The notes beneath the pieces were generated by a model. It saw only the letters and a list, made by a program, of their open reading frames with translations, searched no databases and was not told where the DNA came from. From positions 1,302,001-1,366,000 of the forward strand of contig CAWHMD010000005.1 in assembly GCA_963830385.1 (NCBI GenBank): 64,000 nucleotides of DNA, written 5' to 3'. Shown here piece after piece: positions 25,930 through 33,723 of the stretch. The first letter of the stretch is position 1, and every line of letters begins with the position of its first letter. The translations under genes and the position numbers were made by a program. This DNA comes from Bog-532 sp963830385 (GTDB taxonomy: Bacteria; Actinomycetota; Actinomycetes; Streptosporangiales; Streptosporangiaceae).

Positions 25930-26164
25930 TCAGCTCGTCCCTGCTCATCGACGACCGGCCGGGGATTCCGAGCTCGCGGGCCCGGGCGACCAGGTCCTTC
26001 TTGGTCCAGTCGTCGTAGGAAGCGCTCCGCCCGCCGCGCTTACCGACCGTCTTGCGTGAGCTGCCGGCGGCCGCGTTGGCGATCCGGGCCGACTTCTCCT
26101 CGCTGTTACCCTCGCGCCGCAGCGCCTGGTAGGTCTTCTCGTCTTTGATCTGAGCGCGTGGCAT
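25907..26164 (-). CDS. small Rho_N/SAP-like protein (DUF7218 type)
   Basis: 85 residues, strongly charged. First half MPRAQIKDEKTYQALRREGNS then EEKSARIANAAAG, second half YDDWTKKDLVARARELGIPGRSSMSRDELIKALRNH, which is a Rho_N/SAP-type helix-extended loop-helix likely to bind nucleic acid. A strong AAAGGAG site precedes the ATG. It is the distal gene after the GvpU-like gene on the same strand. Such proteins are common in actinomycetes and uncharacterised. Confidence 0.75.
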   Translation of the reverse strand: MPRAQIKDEKTYQALRREGNSEEKSARIANAAAGSSRKTVGKRGGRSASYDDWTKKDLVARARELGIPGRSSMSRDELIKALRNH

Positions 26165-26186
26165 GTCAGCTCCTTTGCAGCACGTG

Positions 26187-26576
26187 TCAGGTTCCGAGCA
26201 GGCGCGCGAACGGTCCCTTGTCGTCGTGGGCGCCGGCGTTCGGCGTGGCCCGCAGGACCCAGCCGTCGACGGCCTCCAGGCTGATCCGCCACAGCCCTTC
26301 GGCGCCGTCGCCAGCGGCGCGCAGGTGCAGGCGATGATCAGATTCGCCGGTGACGTCCTTGGCGTACTCCTTGCCGAGCAGACCCGAGGACGGCTGCAGC
26401 GCACTCATCAGCGGGCTGCCCTCCACCAGCTCGGCGAAGTACGCCTCTTCGGCGATCAGCATGCCGGTCAGGACCGTACCGCCGGTCGAGACGGTTATCG
26501 GCACCCCGACCTGCCCGGACTCGTTGACCGCGTGGACCAGCTGCTGCAGAACCGGATCGGTCTCGTGCTTGGCCAT
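26187..26576 (-). CDS. GvpU-like protein
   Basis: 129 residues, soluble. The region VPITVSTGGTVLTGMLIAEEAYFAEL resembles the N-terminal part of gas-vesicle accessory protein GvpU from Bacillus, and the C-terminus (WRISLEAVDGWVLRATP) fits the same beta-rich fold. No gas-vesicle structural gene (gvpA) or other gvp gene lies in the window, so a role unrelated to flotation is likely. 22 bases upstream of the Rho_N-like gene, probably co-transcribed. The assignment is from remembered similarity and is moderate. Confidence 0.55.
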   Translation of the reverse strand: MAKHETDPVLQQLVHAVNESGQVGVPITVSTGGTVLTGMLIAEEAYFAELVEGSPLMSALQPSSGLLGKEYAKDVTGESDHRLHLRAAGDGAEGLWRISLEAVDGWVLRATPNAGAHDDKGPFARLLGT

Positions 26577-26692
26577 GAGGGCTCCTTAATCGAGGGGACC
26601 TACCGGCTACCCGCATTGCTGCCGAGGCAAACGAGCAGGCCCATCCATGGTTGCGGCCACGCCGTTGACGTAGCGGCGGGCCGCCTGGCGGG

Positions 26693-26905
26693 CTATGGCG
26701 GCGCGGCCAGGGTGAGGCCGGCGACGAGGCCGTAGTGATCGCTGACCGTTGTCGCCGGGGCGTCAAAGGTGCGCTCGCAGGCCGTGATCCGCAGGGTGGG
26801 TCCGCCATGATCGGCGCAGCGGATGAGGATGTAGTCGATCCGGCGGAACGGCCAGTCCCAGTCGGCGCTGTAGGGGTTGCCGGGCACGAACCCGCTACCC
26901 GGCCG
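26693..26905 (-). pseudogene. C-terminal fragment of an endonuclease/exonuclease/phosphatase-family protein
   Basis: An open frame ending at 26693 reads WPFRRIDYILIRC, then RITACERTFDAPATTVSDHYGLVAGL. The R-R-I-D-Y and S-D-H-Y-G-L-V blocks are the last two conserved motifs of EEP-family hydrolases (the SDH His is catalytic). The N-terminal two thirds, with the metal-binding Glu, are missing. Upstream of about 26905 the frame is no longer family-like. Confidence 0.65.
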
Positions 26906-26965
26906 CTTCGATCGCAAGCGCCGGGTAGCCGCCAAGATCAACAGTGACCGGGAGGAGGGTGGGGC

Positions 26966-27511
26966 ATGACCCGGATGGGACTGCTGCTGTTCGTGGGCAT
27001 CTCGGCCATCTGGGGCAGCTCTTTCTTCTTCATCCGGGTCGCGGTGGAGCAACTGCCGCCGCTGGTCGTGGTGTTCGGCCGGATGGTGCTCGCCGCAGCC
27101 TTCCTGGTTCCGCTGGCCCTCAAGATCAGGGCCTTCTGAGGGCTATGACCCAAGATCGTGCCGGTCGTGGTGGTCAGCCTGCTCGACATGAGCCTGCCCA
27201 CCTTGCTGACGGCCTGGGGCGAGGAACGGATCAGCTCGTCGGTGGCGGTCCGGACGCCGGCCGCGTAGGCGGCGCTGCTGTACGGGCGTCGGCTAGACGA
27301 CATTCCGGCGCTGGGTGTGACCACGGTCATGACCCTGGTCAGCAGCGTCATCTTCGTGGGACCGGCGGCTGGTGATCTGCCGCACCGGGCGCCGACGGCG
27401 GGCAGTATCGCGGCCCTGGTCACCCTGGGCATCGTGAACACTGTCGTAGCGGCCAGGGTAGTGACCGAAGCCGGGCCGCTCCAACCGGTCAGTGCAGCGC
27501 CCACTCGCTAA
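26966..27511 (+). pseudogene. EamA/DMT-family transporter with three in-frame stops
   Basis: Good ribosome site (GGGAGGAGGG) and ATG, then MGLLLFVGISAIWGSSFFF followed by IRVAVEQLPPLVVVFGRM, the classic EamA opening. The same frame is interrupted by TGA at 27137, TGA at 27146 and TAG at 27266 but keeps the family pattern throughout (SLLDMSLPTLLTAWGEERISS, then a shortened second half). No frameshift is needed. The end overlaps the antiporter operon. A dead gene with mostly point mutations. Confidence 0.75.
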
Positions 27512-29384
27512 GGGCGGCGAGCAGGGCCAGGCCAGCCACCAGCCAGGTAACCTGGTCACCGACTAGACCGCTGTGCAGGCGGCGCAGCCAGCCGGTGCCG
27601 TCGGCCAGGGCTCGGCGGAGCCGCAAGGCCCTCCGGTTCAGGGCAATGCCCGCCACGCAGAGCGCGCCTAGCACCTGGCCCAGGTCAGTGAGGACACCAC
27701 CCGCAGACGCTGCCGGGGGGACCGGAATGACGATCCTGCCTCCCGTGGGAATGGACCCGCTGTGGGTGCCTAGCACTGTCGCTGCGTAAGCCGCCCGGTC
27801 CGAGAAGGCCGCCGCAGCGGCTGCGACATGTTCCTCTATGCCGGATGCCAGCCCGAGCCCGAGCCCGATCGCGAGCAAGGCCAGCGGCGGCAGCACCATC
27901 GTCAGCGGCACGCGGCGCTTCTGCCCCGACCGCTCCGGCGTGTCCCGCGTCTGATCCGCACCAGTGGTGTCGGAACGGTTTTCGGCCTCTTCCCCAGGGT
28001 CATCCGCGGTACCAGAGCCCGGTCGTGAACTCTCGATATCCCCCCAGCCCAGCCAGATCCGTGCCGCGGCCCGCAGCACGGCTCCGCTGGAGGCGATGAC
28101 GGAGAGCGCGATGACGATTTCCAACCACGGCAGGCCAGCCTGGTCGGCCGCGTCCACCAGCAGCCCATGCCCGGCCGAGGATACAAAAGGCGGCACGTCA
28201 GCCAGCACCAGCGCCCCCAGCACAATCGTGACGCCGGTGACCGCCAGCCCGTGGCCGCGGCCACGCAGCTTGGTCTCGCTGACGCTGGCCCGCTGATGCT
28301 GCAAGACTCCGACGCCGAGGAAGAGCGCCGACTTGGCCAGGCCGTCGCCGATCACCAGCAGCGACGCGCCGGTAAGGCCCAGCGGGGTGAGCAGGCCCGC
28401 CCCGATCAGGTAAATGCCCAGGTGACTCATGGTGACAAAGGCCAGCATCCGCTTGAGGTGAAGCTGGGCCAGTGCCATGACCGCCCCGACCACTGCGGTG
28501 ACGATCCCGAACCCGACCAGTACCGCCCGCATCCGTGGCCCGGACCCGCCGGCCAGACCGGAGAACACGGTGACCCACACGCGGAACACGGCAAACAGCC
28601 CTAGCTCGCTCATCACCCCGGCGAACAGCACGCATACCGGAGTCGGGGCCGAGCCGTAGGCGTCGGGCAGCCAGAAGTGGAAAGGAACGACCGCGGCCTT
28701 GACCATAAAGCCACCGGTCAGGAGCGCGAACGCCACCACGATCAGCCCGTCGGCGTGCCGTCCGGCCAGGGCCTGGCCGATCTGGGCCAGGTTCAGCGAC
28801 CCGGTGCGCGCGTACAGGAATGCCACGCCCATCAGGACGGACATACCCCCGAGGCTGTTGGTGACAGCGAAGTTGATCGCTCCCTGCAGTGGCCCGGGGT
28901 ACCCGGCGTTATAGCCGGTCAGCGCGAACGCCGTCACGGCGACCAGTTCAAACGCAACGAACAGGTTGAACAGGTCCCCGGTCAGGCAGAAGTCGACGCT
29001 GCCAGCCAGGAAGATCAGGATCAGCGCGTGGTGACGGCCGCGGGCGCTGTCGAAGTACCGCCAGCAGTAGACCAGAGCGGCGCTGACCAGCAGCCCCGCC
29101 AGGGACGCCATGCCCGCCCCGAGCGGGCCGACAGCATAGTCGACCCCGATGGCTGCGCCTGCGGACGGACGCCAGCCGGAGAACCAGTAGATCATCGGGT
29201 GGCCCGCACTGGCGGCCATCAGGACCAGGGTCAAGGCGGTGGTGGCGAGCGCGACCGTGATGGCGATCAGGTCCCTGCCCCATCGGGGCAACAGCCGGCT
29301 GAACCCGGCCAGCAGGGCCGCGCCGGCCAGCGGAACCGCGATCGATGCGGGAACAACGGCCGAGGCCGGCCCGGCGAGGTCCAC
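27489..29384 (-). CDS. mnhD: Mrp/Mnh antiporter subunit D (proton-conducting, ND2/ND4-like)
   Basis: Large membrane subunit of a multisubunit cation/proton antiporter, 631 residues with about 14 helices. Conserved charged helices are seen: LFNLFVAFELVAVTAFALTG with the key Glu, VKAAVVPFHFWLPDAYGSAP with the key Lys, and the later LKRMLAFVTMSHLG. A hydrophilic insert (about residues 450-495, rich in Glu, Asp and Arg) breaks the last third; this is longer than usual. Last gene of the operon, five bases after mnhC. Confidence 0.88.
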   Translation of the reverse strand: MDLAGPASAVVPASIAVPLAGAALLAGFSRLLPRWGRDLIAITVALATTALTLVLMAASAGHPMIYWFSGWRPSAGAAIGVDYAVGPLGAGMASLAGLLVSAALVYCWRYFDSARGRHHALILIFLAGSVDFCLTGDLFNLFVAFELVAVTAFALTGYNAGYPGPLQGAINFAVTNSLGGMSVLMGVAFLYARTGSLNLAQIGQALAGRHADGLIVVAFALLTGGFMVKAAVVPFHFWLPDAYGSAPTPVCVLFAGVMSELGLFAVFRVWVTVFSGLAGGSGPRMRAVLVGFGIVTAVVGAVMALAQLHLKRMLAFVTMSHLGIYLIGAGLLTPLGLTGASLLVIGDGLAKSALFLGVGVLQHQRASVSETKLRGRGHGLAVTGVTIVLGALVLADVPPFVSSAGHGLLVDAADQAGLPWLEIVIALSVIASSGAVLRAAARIWLGWGDIESSRPGSGTADDPGEEAENRSDTTGADQTRDTPERSGQKRRVPLTMVLPPLALLAIGLGLGLASGIEEHVAAAAAAFSDRAAYAATVLGTHSGSIPTGGRIVIPVPPAASAGGVLTDLGQVLGALCVAGIALNRRALRLRRALADGTGWLRRLHSGLVGDQVTWLVAGLALLAALSEWALH

Positions 29385-29389
29385 GGCCG

Positions 29390-29737
29390 TCAGTCCCTGG
29401 TAGCCCGGAGCGCGTCGGGATCCAGCGTCCCGGCTCGCTTGTGCACCTGCACGGCCAGCGCGAGCAGCAGGCCGGTAACCGCGGCTCCGATCACCACATC
29501 GGTGAGCGACAGCGCCTGCATGACTGCATCGACGGCCGGTCCCGGATGGGCGGGCAGGCTGACGAACACCGGGGCGTGACCGCCGCGGCGGTACCCGATC
29601 GTTAGCAGCAAGATATCCGTGGCTGATTGCGCCACCGACAGGCAGACCACCAAGTGAATGAGGTTACGGCTGGTCACGATGCCGTAGACGCCAATGAGGA
29701 ACAGCCAGGCGACGACGCCGTAGGCCAGGGCACTCAT
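29390..29737 (-). CDS. mnhC: Mrp/Mnh antiporter subunit C (NuoK-like)
   Basis: 115 residues, three helices, homologous to NuoK. Seen are FLIGVYGIVTSRNLIHLVVCL, and LSLTDVVIGAAVTGLLLALAV, which carry the family's buried Glu/Asp positions in altered form. Start overlaps the mnhB stop (ATGA). Confidence 0.88.
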   Translation of the reverse strand: MSALAYGVVAWLFLIGVYGIVTSRNLIHLVVCLSVAQSATDILLLTIGYRRGGHAPVFVSLPAHPGPAVDAVMQALSLTDVVIGAAVTGLLLALAVQVHKRAGTLDPDALRATRD

Positions 29738-30492
29738 CGTCGCCTCGTCCGGATGACCGCCGTCTGGTCAAGGAACTCCGAGGCCAGGATCGCGAAACCG
29801 GCCGCCACCTCCAGGCCGACGACCAGGTTCAGCAGCGCGATGGTACCGCCCGAGATCAGGTTCCCGGAGACGCCAAGGCCGACGACGTTGCTCAGGAAGG
29901 AGGCGCCGGCCAGCAGGCCGAGCAGGCCGATGATCACGTACCCGGAGGCGCCCACCCCGTCGGATGCCTCAAGCAGCGGGGTTGGCTGGAACCGCTCGAC
30001 CGTTACGTAGTTGGTACCCAGGTAGACAACGTAGAGGGCGCTGGCCAGGATTACTCCGCCCTGGAAGCCGCCGCCCGGTGTGAGCTGGCCGTGCGTGACC
30101 GTCTCGAGGCCGGTCAGCACGAGCAGCGAGCTGAGGAACACCGCCAGCAGCCATACCGCCGGGCTGGGAGGCGGGATCGACCGCTCCGGCGCCTTGTCTT
30201 CGGGGAGCTTGCGGGTCTCGTCGCTGAGCGGCCGCAGCAGCACCGAGATCCCGGCCACGGCGCTCAGCAGGATGAACTCCTCGAACAGGGTGTCGATCCC
30301 GCGGTAGTCGAAGGTGATGGCCGACACCACGTCGGTGACGTGCCGCTGCCGCGGGGCAAGCTCGTTGAGCATCCTGGCGTAGGCGGTGATCTGGCTGCCG
30401 AACGACGGAAGGCCCGCCAGGCCTACGCCCAGCGTTACGGCCAGCGCCGCCACGGCCACCGCGAAGAACGCCAGGCGCGTGCGCCGGCTCAT
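29734..30492 (-). CDS. mnhB: Mrp/Mnh antiporter subunit B with fused MbhE-like N-terminal part
   Basis: 252 residues, longer than a plain MnhB. The N-terminal 90 residues (VVSAITFDYRGIDTLFEEFI) match the MbhE/MnhA C-terminal module. The rest is MnhB: LTPGGGFQGGVILASALYV and SGGTIALLNLVVGLEVAAGF. The two modules are separate proteins, or part of MnhA, in many antiporters. ATGA overlap with neighbours on both sides. Confidence 0.85.
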   Translation of the reverse strand: MSRRTRLAFFAVAVAALAVTLGVGLAGLPSFGSQITAYARMLNELAPRQRHVTDVVSAITFDYRGIDTLFEEFILLSAVAGISVLLRPLSDETRKLPEDKAPERSIPPPSPAVWLLAVFLSSLLVLTGLETVTHGQLTPGGGFQGGVILASALYVVYLGTNYVTVERFQPTPLLEASDGVGASGYVIIGLLGLLAGASFLSNVVGLGVSGNLISGGTIALLNLVVGLEVAAGFAILASEFLDQTAVIRTRRR

Positions 30493-30731
30493 TCCTGGTC
30501 CTTCCGCACCTTAGCCAGGCTGAGCAGCACGATCAGCGGCACCGCGATGGCGCCGACCACGATCTGCGACAGGGCCACGTCCCCGGCCTGCAGTGATAGG
30601 TAGAGGAAGGCGAGCACGAGCCCGAAGAACCCGGCTACGAATGCCTGCCGCAACGGCTCCCTGGTCAGTACCACGGCCGTGCCCGACACGGCCACCCAGA
30701 CCAGCGCGACCGCGATCACCGCCTCGCTCAT
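30489..30731 (-). CDS. Mrp/Mbh antiporter DUF4040 subunit (MbhD-like)
   Basis: 80 residues, three helices. REPLRQAFVAGFFGLVLAFLY and LQAGDVALSQIVVGAIAVPL correspond to the MbhD/DUF4040 module that follows the ND5-like domain in MnhA. Here it is free-standing. Start at 30731 overlaps the mnhG stop. Confidence 0.8.
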   Translation of the reverse strand: MSEAVIAVALVWVAVSGTAVVLTREPLRQAFVAGFFGLVLAFLYLSLQAGDVALSQIVVGAIAVPLIVLLSLAKVRKDQE

Positions 30732-31066
30732 TGTTCCCCGCCGGGCGAACCCGTGGACTCGTCCTGCGGATCTGTCCAGGTGACACCGTGCCGGATCGCG
30801 ATGGCGCGGGCCACGGCGTGGCCGACCAGAGGGTTGGCGGCGAACAGGATTACGGCTACGCCGATGGCGGCCAGTCCTGACGCCGAGAAGCCGACACGCA
30901 CCACCACGGCGGCGCAGATCCCGGTCGAGCCGAGCATCGCGGCCGGGGTCGTCAGATGCAGCCGGTCCAGGGGGTCGTCGAGGACCGCCATTCCGGCACA
31001 CGAGCCGACCACGACCACCAGTCCCGCTACCAGCAGGATCGCCGAGATGACTCCGGTTACTGTCAT
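30728..31066 (-). CDS. mnhG: Mrp/Mnh antiporter subunit G
   Basis: 112 residues with three helices. The block VLDDPLDRLHLTTPAAMLGSTG is the MnhG signature (DxxxRLHxxT-ATLG), here with ML in place of TL. A short charged tail follows the last helix. Overlaps the next gene by four bases. Confidence 0.9.
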   Translation of the reverse strand: MTVTGVISAILLVAGLVVVVGSCAGMAVLDDPLDRLHLTTPAAMLGSTGICAAVVVRVGFSASGLAAIGVAVILFAANPLVGHAVARAIAIRHGVTWTDPQDESTGSPGGEQ

Positions 31067-31079
31067 CGCGCACTGCCCA

Positions 31080-31331
31080 TCACAGCCATCGCTCCAGGAA
31101 TCGCGCGAAGGCCACGGAGCCTCCGCTGGACAACGCGGCCAGCACCACGGCCAGCGACGCCAGTCCAGGTTCGCCGTACCCGACGGCCAGACACAGCACG
31201 GCCAGCGCCTGGACCGTGCCGGCCAGCCCCAGGGCCACCACCCGGTGCTCGGAGTCGAAACGCCAGCACACCCAGGCGCAGGGAATCAGCGCCACCTGGA
31301 GCACCAGCGCCGCTGCGAGGAACCAGCTCAT
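31080..31331 (-). CDS. mnhF: Mrp/Mnh antiporter subunit F
   Basis: 83 residues, three helices, in the expected place between E and G. The usual RxxxGPxxxDRVVALD motif is weakened to CWRFDSEHRVVALGLAG. Fourteen bases separate it from mnhG, and its start overlaps the mnhE stop. Confidence 0.75.
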   Translation of the reverse strand: MSWFLAAALVLQVALIPCAWVCWRFDSEHRVVALGLAGTVQALAVLCLAVGYGEPGLASLAVVLAALSSGGSVAFARFLERWL

Positions 31332-31879
31332 CCCGGCCGCGCCGGGAGTTCATCAGGCGGCGAGGCACCGGCCAGCTGATGCACCAGCGCCGTGCCGGCT
31401 TCCATGTCGATGTCCACCACGACCGTGTTCGGTGCCGCGGAAAGCAGCGCAGTCAGCACCGCTTCCCGTCGTGCGGCCGGCCATCCGCGGACGTCCGGCC
31501 CGGCGTCCAGCGGCACGGTGCGCATCGTGCCTGGCGCGGCCGGACGGCCGGACGCCTTGCGGGCGGCCAGCGCGAAGACCTGCCCGGTCTCGACTATCAC
31601 CTGCCTCGGCACGACCGCGAGCGTGCGCAGGTCGGCGGCCCGGACGCTGGGTACCATCCTTCCGCGCTGGCTGAGGAGGTACCCGGCACCCACGGCCAGC
31701 ACCGCCGCCACCGATCCCGCCGCCAAATCCTGCGCGTCTGGCTGACCCGCCAGCACGATCCACATTCCGAGCAGCACGCCGGCGTAGACCAGCCCGGCTG
31801 TCATCAGGAACAACCAGCCTGGCCGCTCTGGTCCAGGCGTACCGTCCTCCCGCCGACCCGCTTGGTGCTGCCGTGACAT
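31328..31879 (-). CDS. mnhE: Mrp/Mnh antiporter subunit E
   Basis: 183 residues. Two N-terminal helices (GWLFLMTAGLVYAGVLLGMW, then SVAAVLAVGAGYLL) and a cytoplasmic part with VPRQVIVETGQVFALAARK and ALLSAAPNTVVVDID, the conserved MnhE stretch that is normally SITLTPGT. First gene of the antiporter operon, so the promoter lies upstream of 31879. No MnhA gene precedes it. Confidence 0.82.
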   Translation of the reverse strand: MSRQHQAGRREDGTPGPERPGWLFLMTAGLVYAGVLLGMWIVLAGQPDAQDLAAGSVAAVLAVGAGYLLSQRGRMVPSVRAADLRTLAVVPRQVIVETGQVFALAARKASGRPAAPGTMRTVPLDAGPDVRGWPAARREAVLTALLSAAPNTVVVDIDMEAGTALVHQLAGASPPDELPARPG

Positions 31880-31933
31880 GCAACCTCCTCCCGAGCTAAG
31901 ACCACACCCGCCGCATCCGTCACACCTAGCACA

Positions 31934-33703
31934 TCATCGCCTGAGCTGCTCGATCTTGTCCTTGAACAGGGTGGTGGCGATGGCCACCTTGTGCGGCTGG
32001 CCCTTGAGGAAGGCCTGGGTGAACTTCTTGGCCTGGTCGTAGGCGACCTTGCCCGGCAGCGGGGGCTCGTTCGGGTCGACGTCGATGTCGACGATGGCGG
32101 GGCCGTCGAACGCCAGCGCCTCCTTGATGGCCGATTCGACCTTCTTGGGGTTGTCGATCTTGGCCCCGTAGCCGCCGCAGGCGGTGGCCCAGGCGGCGAA
32201 GTCCGCGATCGGCTGCGGGAACCGGACCCCGAACTCGGGGTAGCCCAGCACCATCTGCTCCCACAGGATCTGGCCGAGGGAGCCGTTGTTGTTGATGACG
32301 ACCTTGACCGGCAGGTGAGCCCGGGCCGCGGTCAGGAACTCGGCCATCAGCATGGCGAAGCCGCCGTCGCCGACGTAGGCGATGACCTGGCGGCCGGGGA
32401 ACGCGTGCTGGATGCCGAGGGCGTACGGGAGGCCGGGGGCCATGGTGGCCAGGTTGCCGGACAGGTAGAACCGCCGGTCGCCCCGGATCGTCCAGTGCCG
32501 GGCGGCCCAGGTGGCGATGGTGCCGCTGTCACAGGTCAAGATGGCGTCGTCGGCGGCCAAATCGTCGATGACCGCCATCGGGTACTGGGGGGCGATCGGG
32601 CTGCGCTTGGGGTTCTCCAGGTCCTCCATCTCCGAGCGCCACTTGGCCATGTCCTTCTGGTACTTCTCCAGATGGCCGCGGTCGGACTTGCGGGTCAGCA
32701 GCGGGATCAGGGCCTGCAGGCTTTCCTTGGCGTCGCCGATCACCGGCACCTCGGTGGGCATCCGCAGCCCGGCCCGGGTCGGGTCGGCCTCGATCTGGAC
32801 CACCTTGACCTTGCCCGGCTGGGGCAGGTGCTGGGTGTAGGGGAAGTTCGTGCCGATCATGAACAGGGTGTCGCAGTCCTCGACCAGGTTCTCGCCGGGC
32901 CGGGTGCCGAGCAGGCCGATCCCGCCGACCGCGTACTCGGAGTCGTCGGGGATGACCGCCTTGCCGGGCAGGGTCTTGATCACCGGGGCACCGAGCCGGT
33001 CGGCGGTGGCCAGCACCTCGTCGCGGGCGTGCAGCGCCCCGGCTCCGGCCAGAATCGCCACCTTCTCCCCCGCGTTGAGGACGGCCGCCGCGGCCTCCAG
33101 GTCCTCGGCCCGGGCCCGCCCGGGCGGGGGCAGGTAGATCGGCGCGGTCTTCGGCGGGCGGGCCGGGGCCACGTGCTGGTACGGGTCCTCGTCGGCGTCG
33201 GCCACCTGGACGTCGTTGGGGAAGCTCAGGTGGGCGACTCCGCGCCGGGCCAGCGCGGTGCGGATGGCGATGTCGACCACGCCGGGCAGCTGGGCCGGGT
33301 TGTCGACGACCAGGTTGTACTCGGCCACGTCCATGAACAGCTTGTCGGTGTGGACCTCCTGCTGGTAGCCGGTGCCCAGCACCGAGGTCTCCTGCATGCC
33401 GGTGATGGCCAGCACCGGCATGTGGTCCAGCTTCGCGTCGTACAGGCCGTTCAGCAGGTGGATCGCGCCGGGCCCGGAGGTGGACAGGCAGACGCCCAGC
33501 TTGCCGGTGGCCTTGGCGTAGGCGGTGGCCATGAACGCGGCCGCCTCCTCGTGGTGGACCAGGACGAACTTGACCCGGTCCTGGTGGCGGCGCAGGCCTT
33601 CCATGATCCCGTTGATGCCGTCGCCGGGCAGCCCGAAGACGGTGTCCACACCCCAGTCGGCCAGCCGCTCGATCAGCAGCTCGGATGCAATCTGTTGTGC
33701 CAT
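31934..33703 (-). CDS. thiamine-diphosphate-dependent enzyme (pyruvate oxidase/acetolactate synthase type)
   Basis: 589 residues, three-domain TPP enzyme. N-terminal PYR domain with the activating Glu in VLVHHEEAAAFMA, central Rossmann-like domain, and C-terminal PP domain with GDGGFAMLMAEFLTAA..VKVVINNN, the magnesium-TPP motif. Overall most like the YdaP/pyruvate oxidase group of actinomycetes, in which FAD may be bound. Start at 33703 follows AAGGAG. It is the last gene of an eight-gene operon, 20 bases after the enolase-superfamily gene. A 2-keto acid is the likely substrate; which one is open. Confidence 0.88.
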   Translation of the reverse strand: MAQQIASELLIERLADWGVDTVFGLPGDGINGIMEGLRRHQDRVKFVLVHHEEAAAFMATAYAKATGKLGVCLSTSGPGAIHLLNGLYDAKLDHMPVLAITGMQETSVLGTGYQQEVHTDKLFMDVAEYNLVVDNPAQLPGVVDIAIRTALARRGVAHLSFPNDVQVADADEDPYQHVAPARPPKTAPIYLPPPGRARAEDLEAAAAVLNAGEKVAILAGAGALHARDEVLATADRLGAPVIKTLPGKAVIPDDSEYAVGGIGLLGTRPGENLVEDCDTLFMIGTNFPYTQHLPQPGKVKVVQIEADPTRAGLRMPTEVPVIGDAKESLQALIPLLTRKSDRGHLEKYQKDMAKWRSEMEDLENPKRSPIAPQYPMAVIDDLAADDAILTCDSGTIATWAARHWTIRGDRRFYLSGNLATMAPGLPYALGIQHAFPGRQVIAYVGDGGFAMLMAEFLTAARAHLPVKVVINNNGSLGQILWEQMVLGYPEFGVRFPQPIADFAAWATACGGYGAKIDNPKKVESAIKEALAFDGPAIVDIDVDPNEPPLPGKVAYDQAKKFTQAFLKGQPHKVAIATTLFKDKIEQLRR

Positions 33704-33723
33704 GACTTCTCCTTCGGTGGTGG

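Noticed and set aside
26966..27511. Stop-codon readthrough or recoding in the EamA gene
   Set aside because: Both TGA and TAG occur, no recoding element is seen, and the second half is shortened; decay is simpler.
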